In this document: positions 1-7,972 of the stretch, piece by piece
Layout of the letters: every line of letters begins with the position of its first letter
Numbering within the stretch: position 1 is the stretch's first letter
From: Thermoguttaceae bacterium
GTDB lineage: Bacteria > Planctomycetota > Planctomycetia > Pirellulales > Thermoguttaceae
Assembly (NCBI GenBank): GCA_017436025.1
Contig: JAFSDX010000021.1
Span: 1-53,323 of the forward strand
Length of the DNA: 53,323 nt
Direction of reading: 5' to 3'
The notes under the pieces: generated by a model
Database searches by the model: none
What the model saw: only the letters and a program-made list of their open reading frames with translations
What the model was told of the DNA's origin: nothing
Program-made: the position numbers and the translations under genes

Positions 1-372
1 CGAGCGATTTTGGCGCAGCGTCTCGTTCGCCGAATCTGCAAAGATTGCCGAACGGAGGTGAAACCGTCCGAGGAGCAACTCGCCGAACTCGGGCTCACGC
101 CGCACGACGTCGCCGGGAAACACTTTTACCAAGGCGCCGGGTGCGCGACCTGCAACAACACCGGCTACAAAGGCCGAACCGCGATCCACGAGTTCCTTAC
201 GGTCAACGAGGAGATGCGGGACATCATTTTGCGAAACGGCTCCGTCGCCGAGATGCGCGAGTCGGCCCAGCGTTACGGGATGCTCACCCTGCGCGACGCC
301 GGTCTCGTTAAGGTCTTCGAGGGGACGACGACGATCGAAGAGGTCGTCCGCGAAACCGTTTTGGACGCCTAA
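1..372 (+). CDS. Type II secretion/type IV pilus assembly ATPase, C-terminal part (GspE/PilB family), 5' end outside window
   Basis: The reading frame is open from base 1 and stops at 370-372, so only the last ~123 residues are present. They begin RAILAQRLVRRIC, the stretch that follows the Walker B and His boxes in GspE/PilB ATPases. The family tetracysteine zinc site is visible as two CxxC pairs (Cys codons at 37, 46, 142 and 151). The rest is the usual helical C-terminal tail (TAIHEF, LRDAGLVKVFEG). The family powers pseudopilus or pilus assembly from the cytoplasmic face of the inner membrane. The gspF-like gene and six pilin-like genes downstream support that role. GspE and PilB cannot be told apart from this fragment. 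The family assignment is firm. Confidence 0.93.
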   Translation, partial: RAILAQRLVRRICKDCRTEVKPSEEQLAELGLTPHDVAGKHFYQGAGCATCNNTGYKGRTAIHEFLTVNEEMRDIILRNGSVAEMRESAQRYGMLTLRDAGLVKVFEGTTTIEEVVRETVLDA

Positions 373-641
373 GACGGGAGGCCCGCGAACGACGGGTCGA
401 CTCGATTTCGAACCTTCGATTCGGCGCTCGACGCGGCGCCCGTCGTCGGCGTCGCGTTGGGATTCGAAAAGAGGAGGTTTGGAGAAAATGGCGAAAGCGA
501 TTCGGTTTTGAGACGCGTCGGCGCGACCGCTAAAATCGTCGCGTCCCGCGTTATCGTTCCTTTGGGAGCGCCTTGTCGTTATAATTCGCCGAATCGCAAG
601 AAGAAATTGCGCCAAAATTTGAAGAAAACCGCTCGGCGGCG
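373..641. other. Intergenic gap, no gene supported
   Basis: GC-rich gap between the ATPase and gspF-like genes. A TATAAT-like hexamer at 580-585 has no convincing -35 partner. A seven-codon ORF at 488-511 has a good Shine-Dalgarno (GAGGAGG) but is too short to support. Nothing else recognised. Confidence 0.4.
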
Positions 642-670
642 TTGATAAATCGCGAACTTTTCGTTAAAAT
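642..670 (+). promoter_or_regulatory. Sigma-70-like promoter for the gspF-like gene
   Basis: TTGATA (642-647), 17-bp spacer, TAAAAT (665-670). It lies about 50 bases before the ATG at 724, and matches the spacing of the other promoters in this window. It suggests the gspF-like gene can be transcribed independently of the ATPase gene. Confidence 0.55.
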
Positions 671-723
671 AGAATTTCGCGTTATCTTTTCGCCGTTTGA
701 ATCCCCAAGTCAAAAGGTGCCGT

Positions 724-2052
724 ATGCCCAAGTTTAAAGTAGAAGCGATCGACTCCGCCGGGAAGGGCTTTACCGACGTTATCGAAGCGAGTACCGAAGA
801 GGAAGTTACCGCAACGCTAAAGGAGAGCGGTTATCACGTTACGAAAATCGTTCTCCATAAAGACCGCAAGGCCGCCAAGAAAAAGAAGGCCGCGACCGGC
901 AAAACCTTCACGTTCGGGCGCGTCAAACCGAAAATCCTTCGCGACTTCACCCGGAACTTGTCGATTTTGCAAGACGCGGGTCTGCCGATTTTGCGCAGCT
1001 TGAATATTTTGCAACAACAATCGAAGCCGGGCCCGCTCCGCAACTGCCTCCTCGACGTCTGCAACGAAATCGAAAGCGGGTCGAGCTTGTCGGAAGCGAT
1101 GGCGAAGTCGCCGAAAGCGTTCAACCGCCTTTACGTCAACATGATCAAAGCGGGCGAGGCGGGGGGCGCCTTGGAAGTCATTCTTCAACGTTTGGCCGAG
1201 TTCCTCGAACGTTCGGAACAGTTGAAGGCGAAAATTAAGTCGGCGATGACGTACCCGGTCGCGGTTTTGATCTTCGCTATCGGGATTTTGATCTTCATTA
1301 TGATGGCGATCGTTCCGAAGTTCGAAGAAATCTTCGCCGACTTCGACGTCGAACTGCCGGGCCTGACGCAATTCCTTATTAAAGCGTCGCACGCGTGTAT
1401 GGAATACTGGTACCTCGGCCCGGGGATTCCGTTGGGGATTTGGTTGTTCATTAAAATTACGACCAGTTTCGCGTATATGCGCTTCGGTTGGCACTTGTTC
1501 CTGCTCCGGATTCCGATTTTCGGCCCGTTGCTCGAAAAAACGGTCGTCGCCCGCACGACGCGAACCCTCGGGACGCTCGTTCAATCCGGCGTTCCGATTT
1601 TGGAAGCGTTGCACATCACCCGCGAAACCGCGAACAACGGCGTTTTCGAAAAGATGTACCAAAAGATTTTGGAAGCGATTCGCGACGGGGACACCATCGC
1701 GAACCCGATGCGCAACCACTCGCGCCCGGGTTTCCACCCCGCGTGCTTGTTCTACTTCTTCTGTTTCTTAGCGGGCCCGATCGGCGTGCTGATTTATATG
1801 ACGAAGTTGCAAGCGAAGGTTTTGGGCGACATCGTCGTTAATATGGTCGACGTCGGCGAAGAAACCGGGGAACTCGACACGATGCTTTACAAAGTCGCGG
1901 ACGTGTTCGACGACGAAGTCCAAACGTACACCGAAGCGCTCTTGAGTATGCTCGAGCCGCTGTTGGTTATGTTCCTCGGCGTCATCGTCGGTACGATCGT
2001 CGTCGCGCTCTTCCTCCCGATGATTAAGCTCATCGAATCGTTGTCGAAATAA
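724..2052 (+). CDS. Type II secretion/type IV pilus inner-membrane platform protein (GspF/PilC family)
   Basis: 442 residues. The ATG at 724 is preferred over an upstream TTG in frame at 697: AAAAGG sits 6 bases before it, and the product then starts MPKFKVEAID, the family's usual N-terminus. Two T2SSF domains are visible. The first covers about residues 73-200, with a membrane segment at 179-196. The second covers about 263-436, with GVPILEAL, VDVGEETGELD and a C-terminal membrane segment at about 412-434. The platform protein couples the cytoplasmic ATPase to growth of the pseudopilus. Unusual is a hydrophobic stretch at about residues 332-367 between the NPMR and VVNMVDVGEETG parts of domain 2, where most relatives run on directly. 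The upstream neighbour is the ATPase, and pseudopilins follow after a probable terminator. Confidence 0.95.
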   Translation: MPKFKVEAIDSAGKGFTDVIEASTEEEVTATLKESGYHVTKIVLHKDRKAAKKKKAATGKTFTFGRVKPKILRDFTRNLSILQDAGLPILRSLNILQQQSKPGPLRNCLLDVCNEIESGSSLSEAMAKSPKAFNRLYVNMIKAGEAGGALEVILQRLAEFLERSEQLKAKIKSAMTYPVAVLIFAIGILIFIMMAIVPKFEEIFADFDVELPGLTQFLIKASHACMEYWYLGPGIPLGIWLFIKITTSFAYMRFGWHLFLLRIPIFGPLLEKTVVARTTRTLGTLVQSGVPILEALHITRETANNGVFEKMYQKILEAIRDGDTIANPMRNHSRPGFHPACLFYFFCFLAGPIGVLIYMTKLQAKVLGDIVVNMVDVGEETGELDTMLYKVADVFDDEVQTYTEALLSMLEPLLVMFLGVIVGTIVVALFLPMIKLIESLSK

Positions 2053-2068
2053 CGACGGCGGAAAACTC

Positions 2069-2108
2069 CGGCGACGGACGCGAAAACGTCTCGCCCGTCG
2101 CCGATTTT
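2069..2108 (+). terminator. Probable intrinsic terminator after the gspF-like gene
   Basis: A 9-bp perfect stem (CGGCGACGG at 2069-2077 with CCGTCGCCG at 2095-2103) is followed by ATTTT, with a second ATTTT further on. The T tract is short, so confidence is moderate. Confidence 0.5.
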
Positions 2109-2275
2109 GCCGATTTTAACGCGGTTAGACGCGTGAAACTTTCGGCGAAAATCGCGAAAAAACGGAACTTTCGGCGGCGTCGCCTCGACCAATAGAGTAA
2201 AGGCGACAAAACCGCTCGACTTAAAAACGACGCGCTTTATTTAAGGCGCTTAGCGAATAGAATGGAACGAAAAGA

Positions 2276-3181
2276 ATGACGCGCGTGGCGAAACGAGCGG
2301 CCGGACGGCGCGCTCCGCAAGGGTTTACGTTGATCGAAATTTTGGTCGTGATCGTAATTATCGGGTTGCTGGCCTCGATCGCGCTCGTCGCGTTCGGCGG
2401 CGCGCGCGGCTTTTTCGCCGGAGCGACCGCGAAGGCGCGGTTGACCGACCTCGAAACCGCGCTTGAAATTTACAAACAAAAATACGGCGAGTACCCGCCG
2501 GACAGTTGCGCGTGCCGTTGTTGCTATAATCCGGATTCGCCGAACTACGAAAAGGCGCGCAACATCGTTCGCCGACACATTTTGAAGCGTTGGCCGAAAG
2601 TGTTGAAAACCGGCGAAGTCGATAAAATGGTCGACGAAGTCGGGAAGCGATGCGGCGACCACCCGGGTAAAGCGCTCCTTTTCTGGCTCGCGTATCACGA
2701 CGGCGAGGGAATGGCGGCGGACGAACAACATCCGTTCGGCGCTTACGATCCGGACGAAGATTGTTACGAGATCGCCGACGCCGAACCGCGCGAAACGACG
2801 GTGATGGAACTCGCTTACGACGAAGAAGGAACGAACGGCGGCAACTATAACAAACGCCTCGGCCTGATGTTCCAAAACAAATCGATCGCCTACTTCCGCG
2901 CCGAAAAAGGCTCCTATGAAGGCAAACGCTTCGACGTCGGCGACGAAGGCCTCGCGCAACCGTATCAAAAAGACGGGCGTTGGTACAACGCCGATTCGTT
3001 CCAGCTGATTTTCCCCGGCGAAGACGGCCTGTTCGGCGAAGCGGACGAACACGAAGACGAACACGGACACCAACACGACCGCGATTTGGCCGGAGGCGAA
3101 CACTCGTCGTTTAGCGTCGCCGACCGCGACAACGTAACGAACTTCGCCGAAGGCGGAACGCTCGAAGGCGAAATGGAGTAA
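2276..3181 (+). CDS. GspG-like pseudopilin with Cys cluster and His/Asp-rich tail
   Basis: 301 residues, ATG start. The leader is basic and ends Gly16; mature Phe17-Thr-Leu-Ile-Glu follows, with the conserved Glu5 and a hydrophobic helix to about residue 41, as in type II secretion pseudopilins. After the helix comes ALEIYKQKYGEYPPD, the usual GspG-type motif. The globular part is about twice as long as in classical GspG (~140 residues). It carries Cys78, Cys80, Cys82 and Cys83 in six residues, and a His/Asp/Glu-rich stretch with His259, 263, 265 and 267. The end (PGEDGLFG, DNVTNFAEGGTL) resembles the end of the pseudopilin at 4286-5371. It probably forms part of the pseudopilus fibre; metal binding is only an inference. 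Confidence 0.85.
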   Translation: MTRVAKRAAGRRAPQGFTLIEILVVIVIIGLLASIALVAFGGARGFFAGATAKARLTDLETALEIYKQKYGEYPPDSCACRCCYNPDSPNYEKARNIVRRHILKRWPKVLKTGEVDKMVDEVGKRCGDHPGKALLFWLAYHDGEGMAADEQHPFGAYDPDEDCYEIADAEPRETTVMELAYDEEGTNGGNYNKRLGLMFQNKSIAYFRAEKGSYEGKRFDVGDEGLAQPYQKDGRWYNADSFQLIFPGEDGLFGEADEHEDEHGHQHDRDLAGGEHSSFSVADRDNVTNFAEGGTLEGEME

Positions 3182-3369
3182 ACGCCGCCGTTGGTTTTTC
3201 GCCGTCTTCGCTTGGGGAAGGGCGGCGAAAAGCGGCGCGGCTTGCAAGCGATTGCGCTTCGCCTATTAATAATAACGACAAAATCGACGAAAACAAACGC
3301 GCGGTCGTTCGGCACGTTCGACCGTTCAACCGACGAACCGTAAAGAGTTAAGGACGCAAGGGTATCCGC

Positions 3370-4278
3370 GTGAAACGTTTGGGACTGACAAAACGACGAC
3401 CGAGGCGCCGCGCGCCGAGCGGCGACCGTTCGGCGTTTACGTTAATCGAGTTGCTGGTAACGATTTCGATTATCGCGACGCTCGGCGCCATCTCGATCAC
3501 GACGGTGCGCTCGTCGATCGAAACCGCGCGAGAAGCGCAAACGGAAACGACGATCGCGAAAATCGACTCCGTGTTGACGTCGATTTACGAGCGTTATCAG
3601 TATTTGCGTCTCGATATGAGCGACTTGCCGAACAACTTGCCGGGCGAGGAGCGGGCGCGCCAACGGATTTATCGGATGCGCGACTTGTTGCGTTGCGATC
3701 TGCCATGCACGACGAACGAACTCGGAACCGCGTCGCAACTCGACGGAACTTACACGCCGCTCCAAGAGTCGTACCGCTTGGCGGTCGCGAACTCCGCCGG
3801 TTTCGGCGACAATTATAACGCCGAACTCCTTTACCTCGTCGTTACGAACGCCGACCCGGAATCGCGCGCCGGTTTCTCCGACCGCGACGTCGCCGACACG
3901 GACGGCAACGGGCTCCTTGAGTTCGTCGACGGTTGGGGCCGTCCGATCTGCTGGATGCGCTGGGCGCCCGGGCTCGAGTCGAGCGACCGTCAACCGGTTC
4001 TCCCGCTCGACCCGGCGAACGCCGAGTTGGACGCCGACCCGTTCGACCCGTTGGGCGTCGGCGCCGGTTGGTTCCTCGTTCCTTACGTTTTCTCGGCGGG
4101 CCCGGACGGCGAACCCGGCTTGATGGCGCCGACGGCGGCGACCGTCGAGGCGATGAACAATCCGTTCGACGTTAACTCGAACCTCGACCTCGATAACAAC
4201 GCCCCCTTTTATCCCGGCGCTCCGGACGGTTCGAAAGCGCATAAAGACAATATCGACAATCACACGCTGGTGAGGTAA
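3370..4278 (+). CDS. GspG-like pseudopilin with Ala before the cleavage site
   Basis: 302 residues. GTG start at 3370 with AAGGG 7 bases upstream; the next in-frame ATG lies well inside the protein. A very basic leader (TKRRPRRRAPSGDRSA) precedes Phe-Thr-Leu-Ile-Glu-Leu-Leu and a hydrophobic helix, so it is a type IV prepilin-class protein. The residue before the expected cleavage point is Ala22 rather than the usual Gly. The C-terminal half has Asp/Asn-rich loops such as DTDGNGLLEFVDGWGRP, which fits the conserved Trp-Gly region of pseudopilin domains. The stop codon lies 7 bases before the next start, and GGTGAGG over the stop serves as that gene's ribosome site, so translation is likely coupled. 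Confidence 0.83.
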   Translation: MKRLGLTKRRPRRRAPSGDRSAFTLIELLVTISIIATLGAISITTVRSSIETAREAQTETTIAKIDSVLTSIYERYQYLRLDMSDLPNNLPGEERARQRIYRMRDLLRCDLPCTTNELGTASQLDGTYTPLQESYRLAVANSAGFGDNYNAELLYLVVTNADPESRAGFSDRDVADTDGNGLLEFVDGWGRPICWMRWAPGLESSDRQPVLPLDPANAELDADPFDPLGVGAGWFLVPYVFSAGPDGEPGLMAPTAATVEAMNNPFDVNSNLDLDNNAPFYPGAPDGSKAHKDNIDNHTLVR

Positions 4279-4285
4279 TCCTGCA

Positions 4286-5371
4286 ATGACTACGAATCGA
4301 AAACGCGCGAACCGAGGCGCCGGTTTTACCTTGGTGGAAATTTTGGTGGTGATTGTCATCATCGGTTTGTTGGCCGGTATTACGTCGACCGTTTTGGTCA
4401 GCGCTCGCAAATCGGCGCGCGGCGCGGTCGTCGCGACGCAAATGGCGCAGCTCTCGATGGCGCTCGACGAGTATAAAAATCAATTCGGCGAGTACCCGCC
4501 CGACTTCAGCGATCCGGAGGCGGTCGTTCGACACGTCAAAAAACGTTGGCCGCGCTACAACCTCCCGGGCGCGACGGTTCAACTGCAGTACGAAGAGTTT
4601 ATGCTGCACGTTCAACACGGTTGCAAAGTTTCGAGCGGTTCGATCGAGGCTCCGACCGGCCTCGGCGACTTGGACGGCCAACACGTTTGGAACCTCCAAA
4701 ACTACATTTCGTCGCTCGTTTTTTGGCTCGGCGGTCTCCCGGACTACGACGGCAAACCGAGCGGGTTCTACGCGAACCCGAAGGCGCCGCTCGGCGTCGG
4801 TTACAACTCCGCGGACGTTTTGGTTCCGTTGGCGCTCCCGTTGAAAGCGCGCCGCGAAGCGCCGCTGTTCGACTTCGAACTGAAAAACATCGGAACGTAT
4901 TTGACGGTCGATAACGGCGGAACGCGCGTTTTTTATCCGGTCGAGGACGCGGACGAGCTTTGGGACGCGTCGCTGAACGCCTTCGTTTACGTCCCGGCGT
5001 TTGAACAAGGCGACTTGCCGCTCGTTTACTTCCGCCCGTCGCCGAATTCGCCTTACGGCGCGCCGAACGGTTCGTCGAGCAAGACGTTCTACCTCGCCGA
5101 CTCGGACGACGTAACGAACGCGACGCTGACCCGCGCCGTTCCTTACGCTCGCAACTACGACGCGAACGGAAACCTCGTTTGGTTGGAAGAGAAGCGTTTC
5201 CAAATGATTCACCCCGGCGTCGACGGCGCGTTCGGCCCGGACGAAAACCTCGACGGCCCGCGCGACGGCGTTCCGACGATCGCGCCGAAAGACCTCGTTT
5301 ACTCCGGCGACGAAGACAATATCGTCAACTTCGCCGAAGCCGGAACGCTGGTTAGCGAGTGCGAAGAATGA
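4286..5371 (+). CDS. GspG-like pseudopilin
   Basis: 361 residues, ATG start, with GGTGAGG (4269-4275) overlapping the end of the previous gene. A short basic leader ends in Gly, followed by Phe-Thr-Leu-Val-Glu-Ile-Leu and a hydrophobic helix. ALDEYKNQFGEYPPDF follows the helix and matches the pseudopilin at 2276. The two proteins also share the pattern (V/I)(V)R(R)H-(V/I)-KxRWP and the C-terminal signatures PGxDGxFG and DNxxNFAExGTL, so they are paralogues. The globular part is much larger than in classical major pseudopilins. The product is expected to be an inner-membrane-anchored fibre subunit. Its stop overlaps the next ATG (ATGA at 5368-5371). Confidence 0.85.
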   Translation: MTTNRKRANRGAGFTLVEILVVIVIIGLLAGITSTVLVSARKSARGAVVATQMAQLSMALDEYKNQFGEYPPDFSDPEAVVRHVKKRWPRYNLPGATVQLQYEEFMLHVQHGCKVSSGSIEAPTGLGDLDGQHVWNLQNYISSLVFWLGGLPDYDGKPSGFYANPKAPLGVGYNSADVLVPLALPLKARREAPLFDFELKNIGTYLTVDNGGTRVFYPVEDADELWDASLNAFVYVPAFEQGDLPLVYFRPSPNSPYGAPNGSSSKTFYLADSDDVTNATLTRAVPYARNYDANGNLVWLEEKRFQMIHPGVDGAFGPDENLDGPRDGVPTIAPKDLVYSGDEDNIVNFAEAGTLVSECEE

Positions 5372-6573
5372 CCCCGCGTTCGGACGTTCCGAACGAACCG
5401 CAAATTTCGAACAACGCGAACTTGCCGCCGCTTAACGTTTTCGAACGAAACGCCGAGCGGCGCGCCCCAAAGAAAGCGAACGAGATGAAAAGATTGCGCG
5501 AACAACGGCGCGGCGTTACGCTGATGGAGCTTCTCGTCGTCGCGACCATTATTTTGATCGTTACCGCCGTCAGCGTTCCGACGATCAAACCGATGATGGA
5601 GTCGCAACTGACGAAGCAAGCCGGCTCGACCGTTTCGACGTACCTGAACCGCGCCCGAGCGAGAGCGATGACGACCGGGCGCCCCTGCGGCGTTACGTTC
5701 GAATATTTCCCGGGTTCGTTCGTACCCGGCGGCTTGGACGAAAACGGCGATCCGATACCGGACGCGAGCGCGTCCCTCGTCTTGCATCAAGTGGAAACGC
5801 CGCCGTATTACAGCGGGCTTGACCAAGGCGCGACCTTCAACGTCTTCGCCGAAGGCGATCTTATCGACGCGACGGGACGGCGTATTCGACTCTGGGACAC
5901 GAACCCCGATATTTATTGGTCGTCGATGGTTCCGGAACCGATTCGCGGTCCGGACGATTACGGTTGCGCGCTCGACGTCGGTGCGAAAATTCAATTCAAC
6001 GGCGTCGGCCCGTTTTACCCGATCGTCCATTACCAGCGTCTCGACGCTTCCGGCGCGGTCGAGTCTTCTTACGCCGTCGAAAAGTTGCCCGGAATCGATT
6101 TGCCGGTATTGCAAAACGCGACTTATAAGGTCGTTCGGCAACCGCGCGCCACAATGACGGCGCCGGTCGGTTTGCCGCAGGGCGCGGTCGTCGATATGGA
6201 GCATTCCGGAACCGACGATCAAATCCATTGGTTTGGCGGCGAAATCAACGTTACGACGATGTTTTCGCCGGACGGTTCGGTCTCCTACGTCGACTACGGC
6301 GGCGTTCGTTTCATTCCGTCGACGCCGATTTACTTCTTAATCGGGCGTTGGGATCGTATCGCGGCGCTCGGTGGAGCGGAAGACGGACTTTGGAACAGCG
6401 AAGACCCGACGAACGCTTGGGTCTCGATCAATCCGACCTCCGGGTTGGTAACGACCGCCGAGGTGAATCCGCCGTTCGATTATCTCGTCGGCGACGACGA
6501 GGAGCCTTATGGGTTGGTTTACGAATCCCGCGAGTTCGCTCGCATGTCGAAACGCAATATTGGAGGACGCTAA
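5368..6573 (+). CDS. GspH-like pseudopilin
   Basis: 401 residues from the ATG at 5368, which overlaps the previous stop (ATGA). A second ATG at 5485 would give a 362-residue protein with the short leader MKRLREQRRG typical of prepilins. I cannot decide between them, as neither has a strong Shine-Dalgarno. The prepilin signature is RRG followed by Val-Thr-Leu-Met-Glu-Leu-Leu and a hydrophobic helix. Next comes NRARARAMTTGRPCGVTF, the pattern of GspH/FimT-type minor pseudopilins (arginine-rich helix, then a Gly-x-x-Val/Ile-Thr strand). It is tightly linked to the genes on both sides. A minor pseudopilin near the fibre tip is the likely role. Confidence 0.8.
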   Translation: MTPRSDVPNEPQISNNANLPPLNVFERNAERRAPKKANEMKRLREQRRGVTLMELLVVATIILIVTAVSVPTIKPMMESQLTKQAGSTVSTYLNRARARAMTTGRPCGVTFEYFPGSFVPGGLDENGDPIPDASASLVLHQVETPPYYSGLDQGATFNVFAEGDLIDATGRRIRLWDTNPDIYWSSMVPEPIRGPDDYGCALDVGAKIQFNGVGPFYPIVHYQRLDASGAVESSYAVEKLPGIDLPVLQNATYKVVRQPRATMTAPVGLPQGAVVDMEHSGTDDQIHWFGGEINVTTMFSPDGSVSYVDYGGVRFIPSTPIYFLIGRWDRIAALGGAEDGLWNSEDPTNAWVSINPTSGLVTTAEVNPPFDYLVGDDEEPYGLVYESREFARMSKRNIGGR

Positions 6574-6575
6574 CG

Positions 6576-7736
6576 ATGAAAACGACGCAAAATTTAAAAA
6601 CGGCGCCGATTTCCGGGCGTTCGACGCGCTTCGGGATGACGCTCGTCGAGATTATGGCGGCGATTCTGGTCTTGTCGATCGGTTTGGTCGGCGTGTTGTC
6701 GGCGATTCCGTTCGGCGGCTTGCGGATGGCGCAGATGCAAGAGGCGGACAACTCCTCCGCGCTCGGTCGCAACGCCGCCCGCGTGATGAAGTCGAACGGT
6801 TGGGCGAACCCCGCGAACTGGCGCTACGAAAACGGCTTTACGAACGAAAACTCGGTGAAGGCGAACGGCAACTTGAACTTGACGTTCCCGTTCTTCGTCG
6901 ACCCGATTTCGAAAAGCGTCGATCCGCCGGAATTTTTCGCGACGACGCCGGTCGGCGGGTTCGACTCCTTTTTCACCCGCGTCGCGCCGGTTCAAAACCG
7001 AGTCGTTCCCGGCGCCGGGCGTCCGGCGATTAACGCCGCGCAGATCGAGCGCGCGTTTTACCTCCAAGACGATATTATTTACGGTTACGCGAGCGACGAA
7101 GACGAAACGTTTTACCGACCGCGCGTCGAAACGACCGACGGTCTCCTCGGCGACGTCGGCGACCCGAACGCGACGCAACCGTTCAGCGGACGTTACACTT
7201 GGCTCGCGACCGTTTCGCCGAAAAACTCGTCCGGCGACTTTACCGACTGCTCGAAAGACGCGCTTTCCGCCGCCGATTACGACGTCGTCGTTTTCGAAAA
7301 TCGCGTTCCCGGCGACGAAAAAGCGTTCGCCGCGCTCCTCGAAGGCTCCGGTTACCAAGGCGGCGCCGTTACGCTCGACCTGACCGGCGGCGTCGACGCG
7401 ACGAACGGCGCGCTCGACGCGCTCGACGTCGAACGGCTGATCGAACAGCTCGAAACGACGCGTTACATTTTGTTGACCGGGCGCGAAGATATTCCGACGA
7501 ACGGTAATTTCCGCGCGTTCGCCCGTTGGTACAAAATCGCGAACTACGGCGTTGTCGCGACGGACGCGACCGGCGTTCCGGCGACCTTGCGCTTGACGCT
7601 CGTCGGGCCGAATACGCCGAAGTGTTGGACGCCGACCTTCGACGCGGCGGGAAATAAAGTCGCGGACGGTCTCCCCGTTACGGCGACGATTTTCCCGGGC
7701 GCCATCGGCGTTTACTCCGGGACGGCCAATTTTTAA
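6576..7736 (+). CDS. GspI/PilV-like minor pseudopilin
   Basis: 386 residues. The frame is open upstream, but the ATG at 6576 has GGAGG 9 bases before it and lies 2 bases after the previous stop, so it is the likely start. The leader ends FG, followed by Met-Thr-Leu-Val-Glu-Ile-Met, then a hydrophobic segment AAILVLSIGLVGVLSAIP of the form seen in PilV and GspI. The following MAQMQEADNSSALGRNAARVM resembles the helix of those proteins. The C-terminal part has no domain I recognise. Order and spacing place it in one operon with the four upstream pseudopilins. The GspI versus PilV label is uncertain; the prepilin class is not. Confidence 0.8.
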   Translation: MKTTQNLKTAPISGRSTRFGMTLVEIMAAILVLSIGLVGVLSAIPFGGLRMAQMQEADNSSALGRNAARVMKSNGWANPANWRYENGFTNENSVKANGNLNLTFPFFVDPISKSVDPPEFFATTPVGGFDSFFTRVAPVQNRVVPGAGRPAINAAQIERAFYLQDDIIYGYASDEDETFYRPRVETTDGLLGDVGDPNATQPFSGRYTWLATVSPKNSSGDFTDCSKDALSAADYDVVVFENRVPGDEKAFAALLEGSGYQGGAVTLDLTGGVDATNGALDALDVERLIEQLETTRYILLTGREDIPTNGNFRAFARWYKIANYGVVATDATGVPATLRLTLVGPNTPKCWTPTFDAAGNKVADGLPVTATIFPGAIGVYSGTANF

Positions 7737-7773
7737 CGGTTAAACCGATTTTAACAACGACGACGTAATTTTT

Positions 7774-7819
7774 GCGCCGACGCGTCGAGTTTTTTCGGCG
7801 TCGGCGCGTTTGATTTTTT
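7774..7819 (+). terminator. Probable intrinsic terminator between the GspI-like gene and the giant gene
   Basis: A 9-bp perfect stem (GCGCCGACG at 7774-7782 with CGTCGGCGC at 7799-7807), 16-base loop, then GTTTGATTTTTT. The loop also contains six T. It may be partial read-through, because the giant gene belongs functionally with the upstream genes and no clear promoter was found in front of it. Confidence 0.45.
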
Positions 7820-7972
7820 GGAAATTTTCCGAAACCGACGGGGCGGCGTCTCCGTCGAACCTAACGAAGAAAAAAGCGCGCGGAGCCGGGCAAGCGAAGC
7901 GCGAAAGATAAAAGGCGATTTTCGCTTTTTTCGGGCGAAAGTCGACCGCCGCACATACGAGGAACCTTAACG

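Noticed and set aside
488-511. Seven-codon ORF with a strong GAGGAGG ribosome site
   Set aside because: Too short to support as a gene, and no leader-peptide features such as runs of one amino acid.
457-645. 62-codon ORF before the gspF-like gene
   Set aside because: TTG start, basic composition, no family resemblance, and it runs into the promoter of the next gene.
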